NCBI GenBank assembly: GCA_001887945.1 | Contig: LDOQ01000276.1 | Location: 34,456 to 98,455 of the forward strand | Source of the DNA: Spraguea lophii | Lineage: Eukaryota; Microsporidia; Spragueidae | DNA length: 64,000 bases | Direction of reading: 5' to 3' | Shown: positions 10,430-19,528 of the stretch, in pieces | How positions within the stretch are numbered: the first letter of the stretch is position 1 | Layout: the number at the start of each line of letters is the position of its first letter | Translations under genes and position numbers: made by a program | The notes under the pieces: model-generated | Databases searched by the model: none | Seen by the model: the letters and a program-made list of their open reading frames with translations, nothing else | Told to the model about the DNA's origin: nothing

Positions 10430-10869
10430 AGTTTATTAAGTAATTTTTTTTACGAATGAAACTTTTATTTATCAAAGCTTCCTGGCCGGTTGCGGCCTAC
10501 ATGGTCTGTGACCTTCGGTTCCTCGAGCGACATTAAACTTGTACTAACTGGTTTCGCTACAGATATGCATTAATCTCATCTTACCTTATGCTCCAGAGTG
10601 TTAGGATTTTGCGTATGGTGCGCGTCGCCGCCCCCACTTCCAGCTCTTAAGGAATTCCCAGCCTCTTTCGTTGCATAGTATTGGCCGAGTCACTAATCAA
10701 TACAGGGATTGCAACTACATCAGCTAAACACTACTTTAATCTAGTAGCGGGGCCGTCATACAAAGCACAGCTATGCTGTGCTATCGAAACCTCACCCACT
10801 CAACAACCTTTTTCTTCTCTTCTGCATTTATTATTATTTTTTATTTTTTTTTTGTTTTGAAAACTTTTT

Positions 10870-10941
10870 CTGGATGAGGGATTCGAACCCGCCAGGCTTG
10901 GGGTTTGGTTACCACCCCACGACCACTGGGCCAGGCGGGAC
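10870..10941 (-). other. tRNA-like head of SINE (pol III A and B boxes)
   Basis: On the minus strand an A-box-like TGGCCCAGTGG is followed by the B-box GGTTCGAATCC within 72 bases. A GGG/CCC stem surrounds the TTCGAAT loop as in a T-arm, and GGGGT/ACCCC could form an anticodon-like arm. The 5' and 3' acceptor strands do not pair, so this is a tRNA-derived promoter rather than a functional tRNA gene. Confidence 0.8.
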
Positions 10942-11230
10942 TCTGTTCTCTTTATAGCTCCAAAAATCCAAGTTCCATCAATCCTACAATCTTTATTGTA
11001 TTATCTATTACCGAATTTTGATTCTTTAATTTCTACATTGACATCTTTCCCACCTAATTTAATATTTTTATGTATTTTAATACAATTTTTTATTGTTTTT
11101 GTTTTTACGTTATATAATAATATAATACACTTGTTACTTACTAAAATATTATATATTATTGAAATAACTTTATCACAAGCTAGTTTTGAATTAAAAAAAG
11201 TTTTTAATAATAAAAATTTTGGTTTTTATA
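10942..11230 (-). pseudogene. Merlin/IS1016-type DDE transposase fragment
   Basis: On the minus strand the frame reads VEIKESKFGNR, a TAA stop, then YNKDCRIDGTWIFGAIKRTE. Merlin (ISXO2-like) transposases carry VEIDESKFGKRKY followed by a VEGVWVFGGIER-type motif here. The first catalytic Asp is replaced by Lys, and the stop interrupts the frame. Upstream, SKLACDKVISIIYNI and LGGKDV resemble the helical segment and GG motif that precede the core. The fragment ends abruptly at the second SINE head at 10941. Confidence 0.65.
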
Positions 11231-11431
11231 CATTTTATTATAATTTTAATATTTTTTACAATGCTCCTCCGGTAAAGCAGTGCATACACACTATTATAGT
11301 TGTTTTTCTTCTATGAATATGGTTTTAAAACACTCTAATACCATTCCTTTTTGTTTGTTATCACAAGTGTAAAAAAAAATTTAATTTCTTTCAAAAGGGT
11401 ATATTGTAGGTATCTGAGCTCCAATTTTTTT

Positions 11432-11503
11432 TCTGGATGAGGGATTCGAACCCGCCAGGCTTGGGGTTTGGTTACCACCACACGACCACTGGGCCAGGCG
11501 GAC
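11432..11503 (-). other. Second tRNA-like head at the 5' end of the composite SINE
   Basis: Nearly identical to the head at 10870-10941 (same A-box TGGCCCAGTGG and B-box on the minus strand). Its 5' border lies two bases from the target-site duplication, as expected for the 5' end of a pol III-transcribed element. Confidence 0.8.
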
Positions 11504-11709
11504 TAAGTTTATTAAGTAAATAATAAAAAATACATCCATAAGATTACCCAAGTATTATAATGTAACAACGACGTCTTCATATAAATACGTTATATTATAC
11601 TATTATCTTTCTTTTTTATCTTCAAAATATCTAGAATTGACTTTCAAATATTTTTGGAATACTATGATTATTTTTTTCAAATAACATTTTAATTATTATC
11701 AAAACGCAC

Positions 11710-12118
11710 TAACTAATGAGGTCTACTATAATTGAGATTATTTGTTCCTTAAAGCACAAGTAGCTTGTATTACCAATGTCGTTACATATATATATATCAA
11801 TCCTATCCCATCTTATACTTTAGAATATTAGGGCTTTACATATGGTACACACTACGCCTTCCATTAATCTTGATGAAATTATAACCCTCTTCCTTGCATA
11901 ATATTGGTTAATTCATTAATTAATATAGTAAATGAAACTGCACCAGTTAAACTTTACTCTAATTTAGTAGTTCGGCCATTGTACAAGAAATAATCAAATT
12001 ACGTTATCGAATCCACATTTACCCAATTTTTTTATTTTAAAAACTTTTTAGGCGAAGGTCTCGAACCCGCCATGCCTGGGATTTAGTCATCACCGCATTG
12101 CCACTCGACAAACCGATA
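11710..12118 (-). mobile_element. Old, heavily mutated SINE copy with a recognisable head
   Basis: The order of blocks follows the young SINE: a TTGTATTACC to CATCTTATACTTTAGAATATTAGG stretch, CATATGGTACACACTACGCC, TAATATTGGTTAATTCATTAATTAATA, AATTTAGTAGTTCGGCC, and finally a decayed tRNA-like head at about 12045-12118 with TCTCGAACCCGCC. Many CpG/C sites are changed to T or A. Same orientation as the composite element next to it. Confidence 0.75.
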
Positions 12119-12297
12119 TTTCAAAGATCATTATATCACAAATTTTTAACAAAAAATACTTTACCTGTAGGGATTAAACAAAATAATTAAAAATATAACG
12201 ATAATGGAATAATAATAATATATTTTTAATTAACTAATTCTTATTAAAAAAATGTATGACAAATCTTATAAATTCAAATAAATAAAAATTTTTATTT

Positions 12298-13320
12298 TTA
12301 TCTCAAAAATATCCTCCTAGCAACAAAATTATCATCCTCTTCTCTTTTTTTATTTTCTTTTATTTTCCATAATTTCAGAGACTGGTCAAGAGATGCTGTT
12401 GCTAATATATTTTTGGGTAAATAGTATGCTGAGTATAAAACTCTACTATTATGAATTCTTTTTTCTGCAACCATTCCTAAATTCTTCGACTTCCATTCAA
12501 TCATTGAATTTCCAGCATATCCGTGCGTTGTAATCATATTCATATTTTCAAGAAAATGAACATCGCATATCTGAGAATTCGTATGTCTTTCAGCTATTTT
12601 GTCAAAGCTTCTTACATCCCACGATATAAGTCTCTTATCATATAATCCACCTCCTGTTACTAGATTGATTGGATTCCATGGACAAAATTTCAAAGCTTTC
12701 ACAGTTCCTTTATGTTCTGAAAGTGTTCTTAATTTTCTATTATACCTGAAATCATATATTGAAACATTTTCTCTCGAATTACTAAATGCAAAATAATTAA
12801 GGTTATTTTCTGTGAAAGATATTATTTCTCCATAATCATTATTTTCATTTGATGTTAAAAATTCCGAACATTTTAGATTTTGCCTTAAATCGTGTTGTAA
12901 AATTTTTCCGTTATTAAAACCCATAATTACACCATTTTTTGACTTTTTTATGACAGGTATGCGTCCATGTGTAAATCTATGACAATCTTCCATTTTCTTT
13001 GTTTCCCTGTCAAATTTTAAAACATACCCATTTTGTGTACCAACAAAAATTTTATCATCTATATATTTGACTGCAGAAGCATATCCTAAATTATTTAAAG
13101 AAAAACGATTAATATTATCTTTATCTTTTATAATAAAAACATGCTGGTCAAAGCCTATTAATGTTTCATTTCCACATGTATCCAATACATTTAAATAATA
13201 ATCATCCATAATCCTCGGTATTTTAATTGATGATTCCAATTCAACACCCATTTGTCCAGAAGTTATTTTTCTGTGAACATATAATTTTTTATTACTCAAT
13301 TTACATATATATCTTTCCAT
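12298..13320 (-). CDS. CDC20: CDC20/Cdh1-family WD40 activator of APC/C
   Basis: 340-residue seven-bladed WD40 propeller. The hallmark is EHKGTVKALKFCPWNPINLV followed by TGGGLYDKRLISWD, matching the Cdc20/Fzr 'VKALAWCPW...TGGG' blade. A HGYAGNSMIEWK blade and a final TASLDQSLKLWKI blade follow. The family recruits substrates to the anaphase-promoting complex. The protein starts almost directly with the propeller, so the N-terminal C-box found in most Cdc20/Cdh1 proteins is not visible, and the usual C-terminal Ile-Arg is Leu-Arg. The first ATG was used (GAAGGATATG context). CDC20 versus CDH1 cannot be settled. Confidence 0.82.
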   Translation of the reverse strand: MERYICKLSNKKLYVHRKITSGQMGVELESSIKIPRIMDDYYLNVLDTCGNETLIGFDQHVFIIKDKDNINRFSLNNLGYASAVKYIDDKIFVGTQNGYVLKFDRETKKMEDCHRFTHGRIPVIKKSKNGVIMGFNNGKILQHDLRQNLKCSEFLTSNENNDYGEIISFTENNLNYFAFSNSRENVSIYDFRYNRKLRTLSEHKGTVKALKFCPWNPINLVTGGGLYDKRLISWDVRSFDKIAERHTNSQICDVHFLENMNMITTHGYAGNSMIEWKSKNLGMVAEKRIHNSRVLYSAYYLPKNILATASLDQSLKLWKIKENKKREEDDNFVARRIFLR

Positions 13321-13775
13321 ATCCTTCTATTCTAATTTTATAAAATTTATAGAATAATTTAATTATTTTGATGTAAAAATAATTTACTTCTTTTAGAAAA
13401 AAATACAAATAAAAAGAAGTAACTGCCGACAATTTATATATTTAAAAAATGAAAAAACCTGTCTTACCTTGATATGTTAAATTAAATGGTAAATATGTGT
13501 GTCAAAAAAAATAAGATTTTTCAATTCTAAAAAATATAATAATTTAATATGAACTTATAAGTAATTTGTACTTTATACTGATTTTTTTTTATTAGAAGCA
13601 ACTTTTTAGAAAAATAATTTATTCCTAATTTGTTCAATATATGGTTACTAAAATATAACATATGTTTTTATATAATTATAATACTTAAAGTTCATATTAG
13701 ATGACTAATCATTCTCTTAATGTTCAAATAAATAGAAAAAATTTTAATTTAACAAAAAAATCATTAAATTTAAAT
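13321..13775. other. AT-rich spacer, nothing recognised
   Basis: 455 bases between two minus-strand genes; no ORF, RNA gene or SINE match is seen. Confidence 0.6.
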
Positions 13776-14678
13776 CTATAAAAATTCTTCTATTTTATTT
13801 TCATACACCAAATAAACCTTACCACCATATTCTTCTATACTCAACAATTTCTTTTTTATATCTTCTTCAATTTCCAAGTTTTGATTTAAAATAAGGATAT
13901 AATCTTCATATACAATTATTTTGTCATCTAAAATTTTCACACCTCTTATTTTTCTATTCAAATTTAAAATTTTTTTATTTCTATAGATTTTCATATTAAA
14001 CATTCCTAAAATAAAGATATCTCCAATATCAAAAGAAATTATTATGTCATCCATTTTTATGATAATATTCAATTTTGTATCATATGAATATAATGTTCCA
14101 TTTTCAAATGATAGATATAATTTATCTTTAACTAAAAGCTTTGTGCAAATACCATCATTTAAAGGAATTTCTTTTGTTCTCTGAAATTTATCATTATAAA
14201 AAAATATTCCATGGATATTTGCTACTACGATCTGATCTAAAAAAACAGTACAAACACTAAAAGTTTCTAACTCTAATACGTTTATTATATTTAGAGAATC
14301 TTTTATTGAATAATATTTTTCATATGATTTTGTTGCCTCTCCAGAAATTTCAAGTGAAAAATCATTTGAAATTATTTTTTGCTGGTTAAAAAATAAAGAT
14401 AACTTATAATTAGTTCTATCTGTTATTTTCATTTCTTTTATAGTATCTTGATATATTTTAATATCTTGTATTTTATAAAGCATAGTTTTTCCAACAAGAT
14501 ATATTTCATTGTTATATAAAAACAAATCTAAAAGAGATAGAGAATGTATAATTTCTAAGACTTCTTCTTTTTTTTCTGTGTTATAAAATATTATTCTTTT
14601 ATTTGTAATTATAACTAAAAGATATCCGAAAACTTTAAAGTTTTTAAATTCTCCAGGAAATCTATAACTAAATTTCAT
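13776..14678 (-). CDS. Hypothetical beta-propeller-like protein
   Basis: 300 residues of short alternating hydrophobic strands with repeated '...IIVYEDYILILNQNLEIEE' type hairpins. This suggests a degenerate propeller or beta-sandwich, without the WD signature. No signal peptide, membrane segment or catalytic motif. The first ATG is preceded by TTTTTATCC, a variant of the C-rich start motif. It is divergently placed 159 bases from SMC4, so the two may share a promoter region. Function unknown. Confidence 0.7.
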   Translation of the reverse strand: MKFSYRFPGEFKNFKVFGYLLVIITNKRIIFYNTEKKEEVLEIIHSLSLLDLFLYNNEIYLVGKTMLYKIQDIKIYQDTIKEMKITDRTNYKLSLFFNQQKIISNDFSLEISGEATKSYEKYYSIKDSLNIINVLELETFSVCTVFLDQIVVANIHGIFFYNDKFQRTKEIPLNDGICTKLLVKDKLYLSFENGTLYSYDTKLNIIIKMDDIIISFDIGDIFILGMFNMKIYRNKKILNLNRKIRGVKILDDKIIVYEDYILILNQNLEIEEDIKKKLLSIEEYGGKVYLVYENKIEEFL

Positions 14679-14837
14679 GGATAAAAAATATTTTCTAAGA
14701 AAATTAAATAAAAAGATATTTGATTTATTATAATATGTTTAAAATATTCTTAATATAATCAGTTATTAACTATTATTTTTACCTATTTATCTTTACACAC
14801 ATTTTACCTCTTTTTTATGTTTTTTATTTTTATCCTT

Positions 14838-17800
14838 ATGGAAGAAAAAATTCTTATCTCTGAGATAATTTTAGAAAATTTCAAAAGTTATGAAGGTAAA
14901 CATGTTATAAGTGGTCTTGATAAAAATTTTTCTGCAATAATCGGACCAAATGGATCTGGGAAAAGTAATATTATAGATAGCTTACTTTTTTTGTTTGGTT
15001 ATAGAGCTAAGAAAATGAGACAATCAGTTTCTACTGATCTGATATACAAGGATACAATTAGAAGAGATTATTGTTCGGTTGAAATAATTTTTAAGAAAAC
15101 TAATGCAAAAATATCATTGAAGAGGAAACTTAGTTTAAATAAAAAATCACAGTATTATTTTAATGGCAAAGAAGAAAATATGAGTAAAATAAGAGAGTAT
15201 ATGATGCAGGAAGGTGTTGATTTGGAGAATAATAGATTTTTAATACTTCAAGGAGAAATAGAAAATATTAGTATGATGAAGCCTAAAGGTGGTTTATTGG
15301 AATATTTAGAAGATATTATAGGATCAAATAGATATATAGAAGAAATAGATAGGTTGGAGTGTAATGTTAAAGAAGTTAAAGAAAGCTATGAAGCTAGGAA
15401 AACAGAATTTAATTTTTATGAAAAAGAATTTTCGTATGTAGAAAATAGAAAGAATGAAAATATAGAAAGTTTTAATATGAGAGTTAAAAATTTAAAAACA
15501 TCTGAATGCTTGAACAAAACTGAAAATGAAATATATCAAAGAAAATTAGTTTTATTAAATACAGAGAGAAAAGATATCGAAAAAGAGATTAAAATATCTG
15601 AAGAAAAAAGTGCAGGAAATAATGCTACAATAAATAAAAAGGAAAAAGAAATACAAAAAATGAAGAATGCTTTACAAAAGATAGAAACTGAATATTTTAA
15701 TCTAAAAAAGATAATACAAAAATTAGAGAGAGACAATAAACATGAATTAGAAAAGAAAAATCAAATGGAGAAAAAAATAATTTCATTGAAAGAAGAAATA
15801 GAAGAAGGTAATAATAAACAAAAAATGTATCTTGCGGAAAAAGAAATAATGGAAAAAGAAGTGAGAGAAAATAATGAAGAATTAAATGTTCTTAAGAATA
15901 AACTTAAAGAAAAATTAGATGAAATAAAAATATTAAATGAAAATAAAGATGTAAAAAAAATATTAAAAGAAAAAGAAGCTGTTGAAAAGAATGTTATAAT
16001 ATTGATAAAAGAAAAGAATGAGATTTTAAAAGATGAAAATATTTTCTTAAATGTAATAGATAATATGAAGAAAGAAAAGGATGAGATAAAAAAGAAGTTA
16101 GAGTCTGAGAAAGAAAATAAAATAAATATTTTAAATGATAAAAAATTAACAATAAATCAAGATGAAAAAATTTCAGTTGATAATGAAAAATACAACGAAG
16201 TAATTAAAAATATTGAAAACGAAATAAAAAAACATAAAAATGAAGTATGTAATTATAAAAAGAGAATAGAAGATATTGGTAATAGAAGTAGAAGTGATAA
16301 ACAAAAAAATGAAGTTTTCAAAAAGATTAAACACATTGAAGGTGTTTTAGGAAGACTCGGTGATTTAGGAAATATCGATAAAAAATATGAGCAGGCAGTA
16401 TTTTCTGCAAGTAAGGCACAAATAAATAATATCGTTGTAGATAAAACCAGTACAGCCGAGAAATGTATTGCTGTAATAAAAAGAGAAGGTTTACCCAAAA
16501 CTACATTTATTATTTTGGATAAGATGAAGCCAATACCGCATTTACAAAAAGAAAAAGTTCCTTTTCTGATAGATTTAATTAGCTGTGATGAAATTTATAA
16601 AAAATGTTTCTTTTTTGTTTTGAAGGATACACTTATGTGTAAAGATGTTGATGAAGCTACAAAACTATCATTTGGTTCGAGTAGAAAGAGGACCGTTACA
16701 CTTAGTGGAACGCTTATAGAAAAAAGTGGTTTAATGAGTAATTTTAAAATGTTTGGAAGTTTAGTAAGTAAAGATAAGTTGGAGGCAGAATTAAATAAAT
16801 TTAATAAAAAGTTGATAACATTTGAAAACGAAAGAAAAATGTTGATAGAAAGTTATGAAAGTTTAAAGAAAATTAATTTTTTAAATGAAAAATATAATGA
16901 GATTGAATATAAAATAACAGAGAAAGAAAAAGAAGCGAAAAAATTAAAAAAGAACAAAGAAATAGAAAAGGTGAATAATACAATTAACAAAGAAAAAGAA
17001 AAAATTAAAGTATTTGAAAAAAAGCTTAATAGCATACAAGGTTTGGGAATAAAAAGTAAAAGAGCAGAGGTTGATTTACTTTATGAACAAATTGATTTAT
17101 TGGAAAGAAGAAATAATGATCTTAAGATTTCGCAAACTTCCGTTTCTACAGACGATTTGAAAAATAAAGAAAAATTGATTTTAAAGTTAGAGAAAGAATT
17201 AAAAAGTGTTGAACATAAAGAATTTACAAATGAAAAGGCAAAATATGAAAAAATAGAAGATGAATACAAACAAAAAAACAATGACATTAAAATATACGTG
17301 AAAGAGTTAGAGAGCTTAAAAGAAGAGATAGGAACAGAATATCAGAAATCTGTAGAGCTTGAAACAAAATTTTCAGAGATAAAAGAAGAAATTAAAGATT
17401 CTAAAAAAAGACTAGAATCCAATAAAATAGAGCTTGGAAAAATTAAAGAAGAAGCTAAACAAATAAAATCCATTGGTACAGATGAAATAAAATTTCAAGA
17501 AGAAGAAAATATAGATTATAAATCTATTGACATTGAAGAATTAGAAGATATGGTAGAGAATTATAAAAAAATAATAAAAAGAGAAGAAAAAAAAGTGGAC
17601 TGGAAAATTTTAGAAGAATACGCACAAAAGAAACAAGAATTCGATAGAATAAATAAAAACTTCAATAATTTCAAAAATGAAATGAATAGTAAAATAGATG
17701 AATATAATTTATTAAAGGATAAAAGATACACAGAATTTAAAACAGGATTTGACTCAATATCATCTAACCTTAAAAAAGTATATTCAACCATTACCTTTGG

Positions 17801-18221
17801 AGGATCAGCCGAATTAGAAATGATAAATGAATGTGATCCTTTTTCAGATGGTATAATTCTTTCAGTAAAACCACCAAAAAAGGTATGGAATAATATATCC
17901 AATCTTAGTGGTGGAGAAAAAACATTATCTTCACTAGCTTTAGTATTTGCACTCCATCAATACAAACCTTCCCCGTTCTACGTAATGGATGAAATAGATG
18001 CGGCATTAGATTATAAGAATGTTAGTGTTATAGCCAATTATATTAGTAAAAGAGCCACCGATACACAATTCTTAGTAATCAGTCTTCGTAGTAATATGTT
18101 TGAACTAGCCAATGTTCTAGCAGGCATCTATAAATTCAATGGTATTAGTAAAATTATAAAAATAGATGTTAATAAATTTATAGGTGAAAATAAGGAAAAT
18201 AAAATGATAACCAATAATTAA
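14838..18221 (+). CDS. SMC4: Condensin subunit SMC4
   Basis: Core ATPase of condensin in mitotic chromosome compaction. ILENFKSYEGKH and GPNGSGKS (Walker A) lie in the first 45 residues, with FGYRAKKMRQS typical of Smc4. Long Lys/Glu-rich coiled coils flank a hinge (GVLGRLGDLG, AVFSASKAQINNIVVD). The C-terminal head has the signature NLSGGEKTLSSLALVFALH and Walker B FYVMDEIDAALD. I chose the ATG at 14838 rather than 14817: a TATCCTT motif sits right before it, and the extra upstream residues (MFFIFIL) are not part of SMC proteins. The length of 1127 residues is short for SMC4. Confidence 0.93.
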   Translation: MEEKILISEIILENFKSYEGKHVISGLDKNFSAIIGPNGSGKSNIIDSLLFLFGYRAKKMRQSVSTDLIYKDTIRRDYCSVEIIFKKTNAKISLKRKLSLNKKSQYYFNGKEENMSKIREYMMQEGVDLENNRFLILQGEIENISMMKPKGGLLEYLEDIIGSNRYIEEIDRLECNVKEVKESYEARKTEFNFYEKEFSYVENRKNENIESFNMRVKNLKTSECLNKTENEIYQRKLVLLNTERKDIEKEIKISEEKSAGNNATINKKEKEIQKMKNALQKIETEYFNLKKIIQKLERDNKHELEKKNQMEKKIISLKEEIEEGNNKQKMYLAEKEIMEKEVRENNEELNVLKNKLKEKLDEIKILNENKDVKKILKEKEAVEKNVIILIKEKNEILKDENIFLNVIDNMKKEKDEIKKKLESEKENKINILNDKKLTINQDEKISVDNEKYNEVIKNIENEIKKHKNEVCNYKKRIEDIGNRSRSDKQKNEVFKKIKHIEGVLGRLGDLGNIDKKYEQAVFSASKAQINNIVVDKTSTAEKCIAVIKREGLPKTTFIILDKMKPIPHLQKEKVPFLIDLISCDEIYKKCFFFVLKDTLMCKDVDEATKLSFGSSRKRTVTLSGTLIEKSGLMSNFKMFGSLVSKDKLEAELNKFNKKLITFENERKMLIESYESLKKINFLNEKYNEIEYKITEKEKEAKKLKKNKEIEKVNNTINKEKEKIKVFEKKLNSIQGLGIKSKRAEVDLLYEQIDLLERRNNDLKISQTSVSTDDLKNKEKLILKLEKELKSVEHKEFTNEKAKYEKIEDEYKQKNNDIKIYVKELESLKEEIGTEYQKSVELETKFSEIKEEIKDSKKRLESNKIELGKIKEEAKQIKSIGTDEIKFQEEENIDYKSIDIEELEDMVENYKKIIKREEKKVDWKILEEYAQKKQEFDRINKNFNNFKNEMNSKIDEYNLLKDKRYTEFKTGFDSISSNLKKVYSTITFGGSAELEMINECDPFSDGIILSVKPPKKVWNNISNLSGGEKTLSSLALVFALHQYKPSPFYVMDEIDAALDYKNVSVIANYISKRATDTQFLVISLRSNMFELANVLAGIYKFNGISKIIKIDVNKFIGENKENKMITNN

Positions 18222-18826
18222 ATATTAATGTTTAAAAATGATGTTTAATGTTTATGATTATTATTTAATTTGTAGAATCAATTACATATAACAATTAAAG
18301 TATTCTTTACCAATGTAAATAAATAACACATTTTATTTTATTTTATTCTATATGTCAAAAAATCATAACAATTTAAAATTTATTTATAACTTTTCTTAAT
18401 TATAATTATATAATTTTATTTTACATCGAAGAATCGTATATAATAAAAATATTTATTATCTAATTTTTTTTGTATAAATGTATTTACATTTATTTAATTG
18501 TTTTAATAGTTTAAAATAATTAAAAAAAGAATATAATTATTTTAATAGAAAGTAGAGTATTTCTAATATAAGAATTTGGTTGCATCGATCTAATATCTTT
18601 ATTAATATAACCAATTAAAATAATGTGACTGTTAAAGAATTGATAAGTTTGATTCCCTTTAAATACCAATTATTTGGAGAAAATAAATTTAATAATACAT
18701 ATTGGATGTTTTTAAAATTATCAATAAATAATTTCAACTTTTAAATAAATTATTATTTAAGGTATAAATTCATTAATTAATAGCTGTCGAAAAAAAGTAT
18801 AAATAACTCAATTTTTTTTTAAAATT
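18222..18826. other. AT-rich spacer, nothing recognised
   Basis: 605 bases after SMC4 with no supported gene, repeat or RNA. Confidence 0.6.
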
Positions 18827-19261
18827 ATGTATACATTCATGATATTTCTTTTAATTATAAAACAAATATACTGTACATATGAAACTTGGTCTCCTTTAGA
18901 TTTTTTCGAAATTAAAGATTTTCATGGCAATGGTGTAGATCTAGTTTCTATTCCCAATCTTATGCCATATGAAGATTTACAACTTCAATTTCTGGATAAA
19001 ATGGGCGTTCTATTCCCAGATATAAAAAAATACTTCAAATATTACATTAAACATAAAGGTCTTATATTGGACTTGTATTTTTATTCCACATTAATGAATA
19101 TAATTAGTCGTGATACGACAATAACGACATCAATGTGGGATGGGGTAAATGTGTTTTTTATAACACCTGAAAGGTTTTGTAATCTTGTTAAATATGTAAC
19201 AGAATATATACTTTTTTACGAAGAAAAAAAAGAAGGAGGGGATTTGAAATTCACTTTTTGA
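18827..19261 (+). CDS. Small secreted hypothetical protein
   Basis: 144 residues with an N-terminal hydrophobic signal-like segment (MYTFMIFLLIIKQIYC, cleavage likely after residue 16-17). The mature chain is acidic and mixed, ending in a charged tail (FYEEKKEGGDLKFTF). No known domain. It could be a secreted or spore-wall/host-exported protein. Start context is AT-rich without CCC, and codon use is similar to neighbours. Confidence 0.6.
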   Translation: MYTFMIFLLIIKQIYCTYETWSPLDFFEIKDFHGNGVDLVSIPNLMPYEDLQLQFLDKMGVLFPDIKKYFKYYIKHKGLILDLYFYSTLMNIISRDTTITTSMWDGVNVFFITPERFCNLVKYVTEYILFYEEKKEGGDLKFTF

Positions 19262-19528
19262 TTATGAATACAATATCAAGGAATTATAGGGAATGTTAAA
19301 TAAAATGTAAATTAGCGAATATTTTGTAATAAAAATATCTAAAGTAATTTTTTTATGTCACAATTATTTCTGTTTCTCATCAGAAAAAAAAGTTTCACTC
19401 AATTACTACAAAGATATTAAATTTATTATTCTGTTAGTGCTACCTAGAAGCATTAATTTTATTATAATATTTTATTACTTAGAAATATAAAGATTCTATT
19501 GTTTAAATATGATTATATATACAACCCC

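Larger units (their letters stand above)
10430..11519 (-). mobile_element. Composite SINE: tRNA head, Merlin fragment, second tRNA head, SINE body, flanked by 14-bp TSD
   Basis: The identical 14-mer AGTTTATTAAGTAA lies at 10430-10443 and 11506-11519, a typical retroposition target-site duplication around a 1062-bp insert. Read on the minus strand the insert has a tRNA-like head (11503-11432), about 490 bases carrying a Merlin transposase fragment (about 11230-10942), a second tRNA-like head (10941-10870), then the SINE body and tail down to 10444. The tail ends in an A-rich run next to the duplication. The second head plus body is nearly identical to the free SINE at 34945-35430, so the event is recent. 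Confidence 0.85.

Noticed and set aside
10996..11316. 106-codon plus-strand open frame inside the composite SINE
   Set aside because: It is the antisense of the Merlin fragment and AT-rich sequence; Leu/Ile/Tyr-rich with no start motif.
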